Below, in pieces: positions 1 through 5,136 of a stretch of DNA of 5,693 nt (its first letter is position 1; every line of letters starts with the position of its first letter). The position numbers were made by a program, and so were the translations under genes. The notes under the pieces were generated by a model. That model worked only from the letters and a program-made list of their open reading frames with translations, did no database searches and was not told the origin of the DNA. Source of the stretch: an uncultured Blautia sp. (GTDB lineage Bacteria; Bacillota; Clostridia; Lachnospirales; Lachnospiraceae); NCBI GenBank assembly GCA_900556555.1, contig USPF01000081.1, positions 1 to 5,693 of the forward strand, given 5' to 3'.

Positions 1-657
1 TACGTTGCAGACGTTGCAGCACAGGCTCTTAACACAACAGCGGCAGATATCGATGCTTTCTTAAATGAGAAGTGGGAGAAGGATCAGTCCTTAACAGTTG
101 CAGAAGCACTTTCCTCCCAGATCTCCATCATCGGCGAGAACATGAAGATCAGAAGATTTACACAGGTGGAAGAGGCTAACGGTTTCATTGCTTCCTATAT
201 CCATGCAGGCGGAAAGATCGGTGTTTTAGTTGACGTAGAGACAGACGTGGTTAATGACGAGCTGAAAGTAATGGCTAAGAACGTGGCAATGCAGGCAGCA
301 GCATTAAAACCATTATTCACAAACAGAGATGAAGTTGACGCTGATTACCTGGAGAAAGAGACAGAGATTCTTACAGCAGCAGCTAAGAACGAGAAGCCGG
401 ACGCGAATGATAAGATCATCGAGGGAATGGTTAGAGGACGTATCAATAAAGAATTAAAAGAGATCTGCTTACTTGACCAGGTTTATGTAAAAGCTGAGGA
501 CGGAAAACAGACAGTAGCACAGTATGTAGCAGAAGTAGCCAAAGCAAACGGCGCTAAAGTTGCAGTTAAAAAATTCGTTCGTTTCGAGACTGGTGAAGGC
601 CTTGAGAAGAAGGAAGAGAATTTTGCTGAGGAAGTTGCTAAGCAGATGGGACAGTAA
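1..657 (+). CDS. tsf: Elongation factor Ts (EF-Ts), 5' truncated by the window edge
   Basis: EF-Ts is the cytoplasmic guanine-nucleotide exchange factor that releases GDP from EF-Tu during translation elongation. The frame is open from base 1, and 218 codons are visible before TAA at 655-657. Full-length EF-Ts is about 300 residues, so roughly the first 80-100 (UBA-like domain and start of the core) are missing. The ATG at 142 is an internal methionine, not the start, because the upstream codons already read as EF-Ts (YVADVAAQAL...). Visible family features are the core segment with KIGVLVDVET, the AMQAAALKP helix, the coiled-coil-like 'EKETEILTAAAKNEKP' stretch, the ICLLDQVYVK segment and the C-terminal VRFETGEGLEKKEENF tail typical of Clostridia. 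It is usually co-transcribed with rpsB upstream (off window) and often with pyrH downstream, but here insertion sequences follow. Identification is secure. Confidence 0.96.
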   Translation, partial: YVADVAAQALNTTAADIDAFLNEKWEKDQSLTVAEALSSQISIIGENMKIRRFTQVEEANGFIASYIHAGGKIGVLVDVETDVVNDELKVMAKNVAMQAAALKPLFTNRDEVDADYLEKETEILTAAAKNEKPDANDKIIEGMVRGRINKELKEICLLDQVYVKAEDGKQTVAQYVAEVAKANGAKVAVKKFVRFETGEGLEKKEENFAEEVAKQMGQ

Positions 658-690
658 TTTATCTGTCGATGTTTCAATAATAATAGACTT

Positions 691-708
691 TCTGTCCATA
701 AGGACGGA
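691..708 (+). terminator. Weak hairpin after tsf, possible terminator
   Basis: TCTGTCC (691-697), a 4-base loop and GGACGGA (702-708) form a 7-bp stem with one G-U pair. The following bases are A-rich, with no T run on the plus strand, so intrinsic termination would be poor. It may be the remains of the tsf 3' structure or an RNA-processing hairpin. The rest of 658-750 is AT-rich with no gene. Confidence 0.25.
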
Positions 709-754
709 CATAAAACAGTTAAAAAAATAGTAATATAAAAAAGATTCCGTGGTA

Positions 755-776
755 GTGTAAAATAGTTTGTGTCTTT
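755..776 (+). repeat. IS256-family left inverted repeat (IRL)
   Basis: GTGTAAAATAGTTTGTGTC plus TTT pairs with the reverse complement of 2347-2368. The inner 11 bases (TTTGTGTCTTT, 766-776) are identical, and the outer part matches at GTAAA and a few more positions. A TAAAAT hexamer (758-763) is a possible -10, but no -35 is visible on the chromosomal side. In this family a full promoter can arise at the joined ends of a circle. Confidence 0.7.
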
Positions 777-781
777 GGAAA

Positions 782-843
782 AAAATGGCTCCTTTCGGGC
801 AAGAATTCAGATATGGAAATTCTTACTCGAAAGGAGTCTTTTT
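782..843 (+). promoter_or_regulatory. Hairpin sequestering the IS256 transposase ribosome binding site
   Basis: Bases 787-807 pair with 818-838: 21 positions, two G-U pairs and one C-A mismatch, with a 10-base loop at 808-817. Past a single T-T mismatch, four A-T pairs (782-785 with 840-843) carry the helix up to the start codon. The right arm contains the AAAGGAG ribosome binding site (830-836), so the site is paired in any transcript that includes the left arm. The right arm ends in TTTTT, so the same element could act as an intrinsic terminator against read-through from tsf. Seen directly; the regulatory role is inferred by analogy with other insertion sequences. Confidence 0.65.
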
Positions 844-2058
844 ATGGCAGTAGCAAAGGAGCAAATTCGACAGATTATTTCAGAAAACAACATCTCCAGC
901 GTGGCAGATGTCTACTCCCTCCTCCGCGATAGTTTCAAAGATATTCTTCAGGAACTCCTCGAAGCAGAGATGGATGCCTCCCTTGGTTACAGCAAAAACC
1001 ACAAGGCTGGGCTGGACACAGACAACAAACGCAATGGGTATTCTCAGAAAACTATCAAAAGCCAGTTTGGAGAGTTCCCGCTTGATATCCCCAGGGACCG
1101 CAACGGGGAGTTTGAGCCAAAGCTTGTTCCCAAACACCAGAGGGATGTTTCCGGCATCGAAGAAAAAGTAATCGCCCTTTACGCACGGGGCATGAGCACA
1201 AGGGATATCCATGACCAGATCCAGGACCTGTATGGAATTGAAATGTCGGCCGAGATGGTCAGCAAGATCACGGACCGCATCCTCCCGGAGGTAAAAGAAT
1301 GGCAGTCACGGCCCCTGAATTCCCTGTACCCGTTTGTGTTCATGGATGCGATCCACTATAAGGTGCGCGATGAGGGACGCATTGTCAGCAAAGCCGCGTA
1401 TATCGTCCTCGGGGTTACAACAGAGGGCTATAAAGACATCCTAAGCATCACAGTAGGTGCAAACGAATCCTCCAAGTTCTGGCTGGGAATGCTGAATGAC
1501 CTGAAGAACCGGGGCGTACAGGATGTCCTGTTTTTCTGTGTGGACGGCCTGCCGGGCTTCCGGGATGCCATCCAGACTGTGTTCCCGCAGGCGCAGATCC
1601 AGCGGTGCATCATCCATATGCTGCGCAATTCCTTTAAATATGTCAATTATAGCGACTTGAAGAAATTCGCCTCCGATTTTAAAGCGGTCTACAATGCCTC
1701 AACAGAAGAAATGGGAAAGTTGGAACTGGAAACATTGAAAGGAACCTGGGGAAAGAAATACCCCTATGCCATACGCAGCTGGGAGGACAATTGGGAAGAT
1801 TTAAGTTCGTTCTATCAGTTTTCTGGCGAACTGAGAAAGATTATGTATACCACAAACATCATTGAGGGGGTAAACCGCCAGTACCGGAAAGCAACAAAGA
1901 ACAAAAGTGTATTCCCGAATGATGCCTCACTGGCAAAAATGCTGTACCTGGCAAGCCAGAACGTAATGAAAAAGTGGACGCAGCGGTACCGTGGCTGGGA
2001 TCAGGTGATTGGCCAGCTCATCCTGCTGTACGGGGAACGCCTAACGCAGTATCTGTAA
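844..2058 (+). CDS. IS256-family DDE transposase, full length
   Basis: This 404-aa transposase catalyses strand cleavage and transfer at the element's ends. The start is ATG 844 (MAVAKEQIRQ), preceded by AAAGGAG with 7-base spacing. A longer reading from GTG 769 would translate the hairpin and is not accepted. Length and catalytic spacing match IS256: D168 in FMDAIHYK, D234 in FFCVDGLPG and E341 in NIIEGVNRQYRK, against the known D167/D233/E341 of the prototype. The N-terminal part has a helical DNA-binding region (about 1-120) with the family's GYSQKTIKSQFGEF and RDRNGEFEP segments, then RGMSTRDIHDQI. The middle has RCIIHMLRNS before the alpha-helical insertion between the second D and E. 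No frameshift or internal stop is seen, so it is likely active if translated. Its start region is buried in the upstream hairpin. Confidence 0.95.
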   Translation: MAVAKEQIRQIISENNISSVADVYSLLRDSFKDILQELLEAEMDASLGYSKNHKAGLDTDNKRNGYSQKTIKSQFGEFPLDIPRDRNGEFEPKLVPKHQRDVSGIEEKVIALYARGMSTRDIHDQIQDLYGIEMSAEMVSKITDRILPEVKEWQSRPLNSLYPFVFMDAIHYKVRDEGRIVSKAAYIVLGVTTEGYKDILSITVGANESSKFWLGMLNDLKNRGVQDVLFFCVDGLPGFRDAIQTVFPQAQIQRCIIHMLRNSFKYVNYSDLKKFASDFKAVYNASTEEMGKLELETLKGTWGKKYPYAIRSWEDNWEDLSSFYQFSGELRKIMYTTNIIEGVNRQYRKATKNKSVFPNDASLAKMLYLASQNVMKKWTQRYRGWDQVIGQLILLYGERLTQYL

Positions 2059-2346
2059 AAGAAAAAGCCGGAACGGCCCAAATCTCCAAAGACGAAAACC
2101 GTTCCGAGCTTATTCCGTCGGCATTTATAGTATTGCCAGAAAATCCCAGCTTATTCCAGAGGCCGGGTGTGGGCAGAGCCCACGAACTTAAAATACTATA
2201 AATGCCTGATTGATGTGCCTAAAAATGTATAGAACCAGACTTTCTGGCAATACTAAAAGTAAGGAGATGGAACATCCGGAAAAAGTGACAAAAAGTTCCA
2301 AAAATTGCTACATATCTAATTCCAACTGAATGGAACTTCCAATTTT
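2059..2346 (+). other. Palindrome-rich non-coding tail of the IS256 element
   Basis: About 290 bases lie between the transposase stop and the right inverted repeat, with no convincing gene. They hold at least five inverted repeats: CGGAACGG/CCGTTCCG (2069-2076/2099-2106), two overlapping 15-bp pairs (2120-2206 and 2128-2255), GTGGGC-AGA-GCCCAC (2169-2183) and AAGTTCC/GGAACTT (2293-2299/2332-2338). A 10-base direct repeat AGCTTATTCC occurs at 2107-2116 and 2148-2157. It could be a structured RNA, a nested miniature element, or a sub-terminal site for transposase. None can be proved from sequence alone. Confidence 0.55.
2120..2255 (+). repeat. Overlapping pair of 15-bp inverted repeats sharing one arm
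   Basis: GGCATTTATAGTATT (2120-2134) is the exact reverse complement of 2192-2206. TAGTATTGCCAGAAA (2128-2142) is the exact reverse complement of 2241-2255. The two left arms overlap by seven bases (2128-2134), so only one long helix can form at a time. Inside the first sits a perfect 6-bp hairpin with an AGA loop (2169-2183). No target-site duplication flanks either pair, so a simple miniature transposon is not demonstrated. Confidence 0.7.
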
Positions 2347-2368
2347 AAAGACACAAAAAAATTTACGC
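2347..2368 (-). repeat. IS256-family right inverted repeat (IRR)
   Basis: On the minus strand this reads GCGTAAATTTTTTTGTGTC plus TTT, matching the left repeat across GTAAA and the identical 11-base inner block TTTGTGTCTTT. It ends immediately before the IS1182 left end at 2373. Confidence 0.7.
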
Positions 2369-2372
2369 CCTC

Positions 2373-2392
2373 GATTTTCTCCTGATTTTGGG
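2373..2392 (+). repeat. IS1182-family terminal inverted repeat, transposase 3' side
   Basis: GATTTTCTCCTGATTTTGGG matches the inward-reading other end (GATTCTCTCATGATTGTCTG) at 15 of 20 positions, including GATT, TCTC and TGATT blocks in register. Confidence 0.6.
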
Positions 2393-2427
2393 CATACTTT
2401 AATAAGCATACAGTTTTTCTTTTGGAT

Positions 2428-4035
2428 TTATGCACTCGCTTTTAGATCAAACAAATAGCTTCCAGTCCGCTCATTCTGGATTTTTCTATGTAGTTTATTT
2501 AGATTGTACCCCATACTCAACAGGAGAATCTCTAGTTTTACCTTCTTCTTACCTCGCAGCAGGAATCGTTGGAATCCATAGTCATTTTTCAAAACCCCGA
2601 AGGCTCCCTCTACCTGGATCGAGCGATTCGTCCGGTACTTAATTCCCTTCTCGCTCTGAATGTTTCGATATGATTCCTCACGCTTCTCCAAAAAGCTTTT
2701 GGACACATACATACGCTTGTTTCCCTTCGCTTTGGTGCATTTCTCTTTATAGGGGCAGCCGGTGCAGTCCTCACATTCGTATACCGTTACCTCGGATTCA
2801 TACCCACTTTTGCTGCGCTGCTTTTTCAGGTAGATCACCCGCAGTTCCTTTCCAGCATGACAGATATAGGTATCGGACTCCTGGTTATAAGCCATGTTTT
2901 CCCGTTTACTGATATCCTGTTTAAAACTCCGCTTTTTCCATTTTTCATAGGTCTGAGGTTTAATGTATGGCTGCTGCCCCTCCTCCCGCAGATAGCTGTA
3001 GCCTTCTTCACTTTCATATCCCGAATCAGCCGTAACACTCGGATACTTAAACCCCAGTTTTTCTTTTATCCGCTTTAAAAATGGTACCAGCGTCCACACA
3101 TCGTTCCGATCCTGAAATATATCGACCGCTACAATGTATTCGCTGTCCACTCCAATCTGTACGTTATACCCTGGCTTTAACTGGGCGTTGCGCATGTGGT
3201 CATCTTTCATATGCATAAACGTTGCATCCGGGTCTGTTTTACAGTAGTTGTTCCTTCCCTGGAAGCTGGCTGTATGCCAGTCATAAGTGGTCTGACGCTT
3301 CAGGTACCTTTGGAACAGCTCCAGATACCGCTGTTCGATGGATTTTCGTTTTCCGCGGCCATGAACGAACTCTATGTTCCGCTCCCTGCATATCTCCTCC
3401 AGAAAACGGCAGATTTTCCGGAGGTCCTGTACCCGGTATTCAGTTCCTACACGGAAAGATTGGATAAACTCCTGGTTTACAAGCCTCACCGCCTCCTGGA
3501 TTTTAATGAACATTTTTTCTTCCCATTTCCCAACGGATTTTTTCCATACGAACGTGTATTTATTGGCGCAGGCTTCTAATTTCGTCCCGTCAAGAAAGAC
3601 GGTTTCTTTGGAAAGTTCACCTACCCGTTCCAGACGGTGTACCATCTGATAAAAGAGGTCCTCACATGCCTCCTCCAGAAAACCGGAACGAAACCGGGCA
3701 ATGGTGCTGTGATCCGGCGCTTTTTGTCCGGCTAACAACCACATAAAGTTGATGTCCCGTTTACAGGCGGTCTCAATTTTTCTTGATGAATAAATGGTTT
3801 GGGAATACGCATAGGTCAGGATCTTGAACATGGTCTTTGGGTCCACTGCCGGATTTCTGCCTTTGGCAGAGTAAGCCTGATAAAGCTTTGTATAGTCTAA
3901 ATCCTCCAATTCGTGGCTCAGCAGTCGGACAGAATCATCGTTCGGAACCAGCCCTTCCAAACTTAATGGCAAAACCAGTTGATAAGTGCGGCCAAGTTCG
4001 GTATAATCTTTAGTAGTGTAATTAGTTATTCGCAT
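2428..4035 (-). CDS. IS1182-family DDE transposase, full length
   Basis: This 535-aa transposase has an N-terminal InsH/DUF772-like domain (about residues 20-120: YTELGRTYQLVLPL, KILTYAYSQ, SRKIETACKRDINFMWLLAG, PDHSTIARFR). An RNase-H-fold DDE domain follows. Likely catalytic residues are D149 (VFLDGTKLE), D337 (VTADSGYES) and E476 (SIQVEGAFGVLKNDYGF), the normal pattern for this family. A cysteine cluster before the glutamate (C421, C424, C427, C433, with C392 further upstream) is a probable metal-binding insertion common in IS1182 proteins. No stop or frameshift interrupts it. The ATG at 4035 lacks an upstream AGGAG and sits 5 bases after a TATAAT box, suggesting a leaderless message. No better internal start is seen, and family-like sequence begins by about residue 11. 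The transposase mobilises its own element; no partner gene is present. Confidence 0.93.
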   Translation of the reverse strand: MRITNYTTKDYTELGRTYQLVLPLSLEGLVPNDDSVRLLSHELEDLDYTKLYQAYSAKGRNPAVDPKTMFKILTYAYSQTIYSSRKIETACKRDINFMWLLAGQKAPDHSTIARFRSGFLEEACEDLFYQMVHRLERVGELSKETVFLDGTKLEACANKYTFVWKKSVGKWEEKMFIKIQEAVRLVNQEFIQSFRVGTEYRVQDLRKICRFLEEICRERNIEFVHGRGKRKSIEQRYLELFQRYLKRQTTYDWHTASFQGRNNYCKTDPDATFMHMKDDHMRNAQLKPGYNVQIGVDSEYIVAVDIFQDRNDVWTLVPFLKRIKEKLGFKYPSVTADSGYESEEGYSYLREEGQQPYIKPQTYEKWKKRSFKQDISKRENMAYNQESDTYICHAGKELRVIYLKKQRSKSGYESEVTVYECEDCTGCPYKEKCTKAKGNKRMYVSKSFLEKREESYRNIQSEKGIKYRTNRSIQVEGAFGVLKNDYGFQRFLLRGKKKVKLEILLLSMGYNLNKLHRKIQNERTGSYLFDLKASA

Positions 4036-4040
4036 ACTTA

Positions 4041-4049
4041 ATTATACCA
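4041..4049 (-). promoter_or_regulatory. Extended -10 promoter of the IS1182 transposase
   Basis: On the minus strand the sequence is TGGTATAAT, a perfect extended -10 (TGnTATAAT), ending 5 bases before the ATG at 4035. Initiation about 7 bases downstream would fall at or next to the A of the start codon. No good -35 is seen 17 bases upstream, which extended -10 promoters tolerate. Confidence 0.6.
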
Positions 4050-4055
4050 CGGATG

Positions 4056-4087
4056 GCGGACTCTTCGGAGCCCGCTTTTCTGTTTTT
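4056..4087 (+). terminator. Intrinsic terminator with UUCG tetraloop, plus strand
   Basis: GCGGACTC (4056-4063), loop TTCG (4064-4067) and GAGCCCGC (4068-4075) form an 8-bp GC-rich stem with one A-C mismatch, closed by the very stable C(UUCG)G tetraloop and followed by TTTTCTGTTTTT (4076-4087). It would stop plus-strand (antisense) transcription crossing IS1182 before it reaches the IS110 element. An overlapping perfect repeat, CTTTTCTG/CAGAAAAG (4075-4082/4091-4098), follows. Confidence 0.65.
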
Positions 4088-4090
4088 GTA

Positions 4091-4140
4091 CAGAAAAGAA
4101 GCTGTTGCTCCAGTAGATTATTTATCTACTTTTGCAACAG
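4091..4140 (-). terminator. Hairpin plus U-rich tract, minus strand, upstream of the IS1182 transposase
   Basis: CTGTTGC (4102-4108) pairs with GCAACAG (4134-4140), and AGTAGAT (4112-4118) pairs with ATCTACT (4124-4130), giving a 14-bp stem with a 3x3 internal loop and a 5-base apical loop. On the minus strand it is followed by CTTCTTTTCTG, terminator-like for transcription entering IS1182 from the right. Because it sits just inside the terminal repeat, a role as a transposase-binding or cruciform structure is also possible. Confidence 0.45.
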
Positions 4141-4157
4141 ACAATCATGAGAGAATC
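4138..4157 (-). repeat. IS1182-family terminal inverted repeat, transposase 5' side
   Basis: On the minus strand this reads GATTCTCTCATGATTGTCTG and matches the opposite end at 15 of 20 bases. It overlaps the last three bases of the adjacent hairpin. Confidence 0.6.
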
Positions 4158-4201
4158 TCACCACAATCAATGAAAACTGGATACTGGCTATACGCTATGT
4201 C

Positions 4202-4355
4202 GTGGTATACTTAAGGTGCCGAATAAAGTCGGAAGGGGATTGGTGTTTTCAAGCCCGTGCGACAGACTGATTTTCAGCTCCTTAGGTGTACCACTTTTTG
4301 TTTCCATCGTAGTTTGATGAGGACGCAGGACAGCCAACAGTTTAGTAAGGAGCTG
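4202..4355 (+). ncRNA. Candidate IS110 bridge RNA / structured leader
   Basis: IS110-group elements carry a bridge RNA in the 5' non-coding end that guides the recombinase to target and donor DNA. Here 4202-4216 pairs with 4280-4294 over 15 bp without mismatch (two G-U), enclosing 63 bases. Inside are CCGA/TCGG (4219-4222/4229-4232), a GGG-TTG/CAA-CCC stem with large loop (about 4235-4255) and CTGA/TCAG (about 4265-4275). Downstream are CATC/GATG (4305-4308/4316-4319) and a 10-bp inverted repeat linking 4275-4284 to 4346-4355, which competes with the first stem. Position, length and internal-loop style fit a bridge RNA. The guide segments cannot be assigned without the element ends, and the 5' end of the transcript is unknown. 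An alternative is a regulatory leader. Confidence 0.55.
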
Positions 4356-4384
4356 CATCGGCTTATGCGAAGGAGGTTTGTTTT

Positions 4385-5119
4385 ATGGAAGTTTTGTATA
4401 AGCGGTGTTGTGGGATTGACATTCACAAAAACATGATGGTGGCCTGTGTTTTTACGAGTGTCAGAAAAAAAGAAATCCGTCAGTTTTCAACGATGACTGA
4501 AGATATCCTTCAACTGGTTTCATGGCTGAAAGAAACCGGTTGTGAAATGGCTGCCATGGAAAGTACGGGTTCCTACTGGAAACCACTTTATAACATATTT
4601 GAAGAGGAGCATATCCCGATTATGGTTGTTAATGCACAGCATATCAAAGGTGTTCCTGGACGCAAGACAGATGTGAAGGATGCAGAATGGATTGCTGATT
4701 TGGTACGTCATGGATTAGTAAAAGCAAGTTATATACCAAATCGGGAACAGAGAGAATTGCGGGAAATAACCCGTTACCGTCAGGAAATGATAGAAGAACG
4801 TGCCCGTGAATTAAACCGAATCCAAGCTGTGCTGGAAGGCTGTAACATTAAATTAGGCAGTGTTATTACTGATATTAGCGGAAAAAGCGGGATGGCCATT
4901 TTAAAGGCAATTATATCTGGAGAAACAGATCCCGTTGTTTTAAGTGATTTGGCAAAAGGGCGGGCCAGAGATAAGCTTGAAGAAATACGCAGGGCTCTGC
5001 ATGGCCGGGTTTTAGAACATCAACAACTAATGTTAAAACATCAACTTTTGCATATAGAAAGTCTTACCTCTTTAATCATGGATTTAGATGAAGATATTAA
5101 AAAAAAACAGATTCCATAA
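4385..5119 (+). CDS. IS110-family DEDD transposase, N-terminal part (ends at frameshift)
   Basis: This frame encodes the RuvC-like DEDD catalytic domain of an IS110 recombinase, 244 aa before a TAA at 5117-5119. The start is ATG 4385 with AAGGAGG (4370-4376) 8 bases upstream, a strong site. Likely catalytic acidic residues are D12 (CCGIDIHK), E59 (AMESTGSYW), D96 and D99 (GRKTDVKDAEWIADL), the spacing expected for the family. A long charged helical stretch (about 120-240) follows and matches the family's coiled coil. It stops just after the A9 run (5099-5107), losing the C-terminal Transposase_20 domain. That domain continues in the -1 frame (see 5137-5601). Joined by one extra A, the protein would be 405 aa, a normal length. 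Either the product depends on slippage at A9, or the gene is a recent pseudogene or a sequencing indel. Confidence 0.85.
   Translation: MEVLYKRCCGIDIHKNMMVACVFTSVRKKEIRQFSTMTEDILQLVSWLKETGCEMAAMESTGSYWKPLYNIFEEEHIPIMVVNAQHIKGVPGRKTDVKDAEWIADLVRHGLVKASYIPNREQRELREITRYRQEMIEERARELNRIQAVLEGCNIKLGSVITDISGKSGMAILKAIISGETDPVVLSDLAKGRARDKLEEIRRALHGRVLEHQQLMLKHQLLHIESLTSLIMDLDEDIKKKQIP
5099..5107 (+). other. A9 homopolymer frameshift / slippage site in the IS110 transposase
   Basis: Nine A read ATT AAA AAA AAA CAG in the first frame, with a stop at 5117. Moving back one base after the run, or adding one A to the mRNA, opens the frame TDSINWAIEDL that runs into the C-terminal domain. It contains the A-AAA-AAA -1 slippery heptamer and is also a classic substrate for RNA polymerase slippage. 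No strong stimulatory hairpin is seen within 10 bases. Confidence 0.6.
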
Positions 5120-5136
5120 ATTGGGCGATTGAGGAT

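Larger units (their letters stand above)
755..2368 (+). mobile_element. IS256-family insertion sequence
   Basis: The element is defined by imperfect inverted repeats (755-776 and 2347-2368) around a full-length IS256-family transposase. The repeats could extend to 751/2372, but with mismatches. It is about 1.6 kb, longer than the 1.3-1.5 kb usual for the family, because about 290 bases separate the transposase stop from the right repeat. No matching 8-9 bp target duplication is seen: the left flank ends CCGTGGTA, while the right end is followed at once by the IS1182 element, and skipping that element does not restore a match. This suggests a later rearrangement or an ancient insertion. IS256 elements move by a copy-out, circular-intermediate route (family knowledge). 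Confidence 0.8.
2373..4157 (-). mobile_element. IS1182-family insertion sequence, minus orientation
   Basis: A 1785-base element is bounded by imperfect 20-bp inverted repeats (2373-2392 and 4138-4157, 15 of 20 identical) around a complete IS1182-type transposase. The left repeat lies about 45 bases past the transposase stop and the right one about 120 bases before its start. It sits 0-4 bases from the IS256 right repeat, so it inserted at, or was joined to, that end. The only candidate target duplication is TC on both sides, too short to rely on. Confidence 0.75.

Noticed and set aside
769..843. GTG-initiated 25-codon N-terminal extension of the IS256 transposase
   Set aside because: It is translated from the hairpin arms, has no ribosome binding site and would precede the normal IS256 start. 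ATG 844 has AAAGGAG at correct spacing and gives catalytic positions matching the family.
2120..2206. 87-bp miniature inverted-repeat transposon
   Set aside because: The 15-bp terminal match is exact, but there is no target duplication and one arm is shared with another repeat, so it is reported only as structure.
3196..3579. 127-aa plus-strand open frame opposite the IS1182 transposase, and similar antisense frames
   Set aside because: These are shadows of a well-supported transposase on the other strand, with no ribosome binding site or recognisable family.
2391..4045. GCATACTT-type direct repeat at both ends of the IS1182 coding region as a target duplication
   Set aside because: The match is imperfect, and the right copy overlaps the transposase start codon, inside the element as defined by its terminal repeats.
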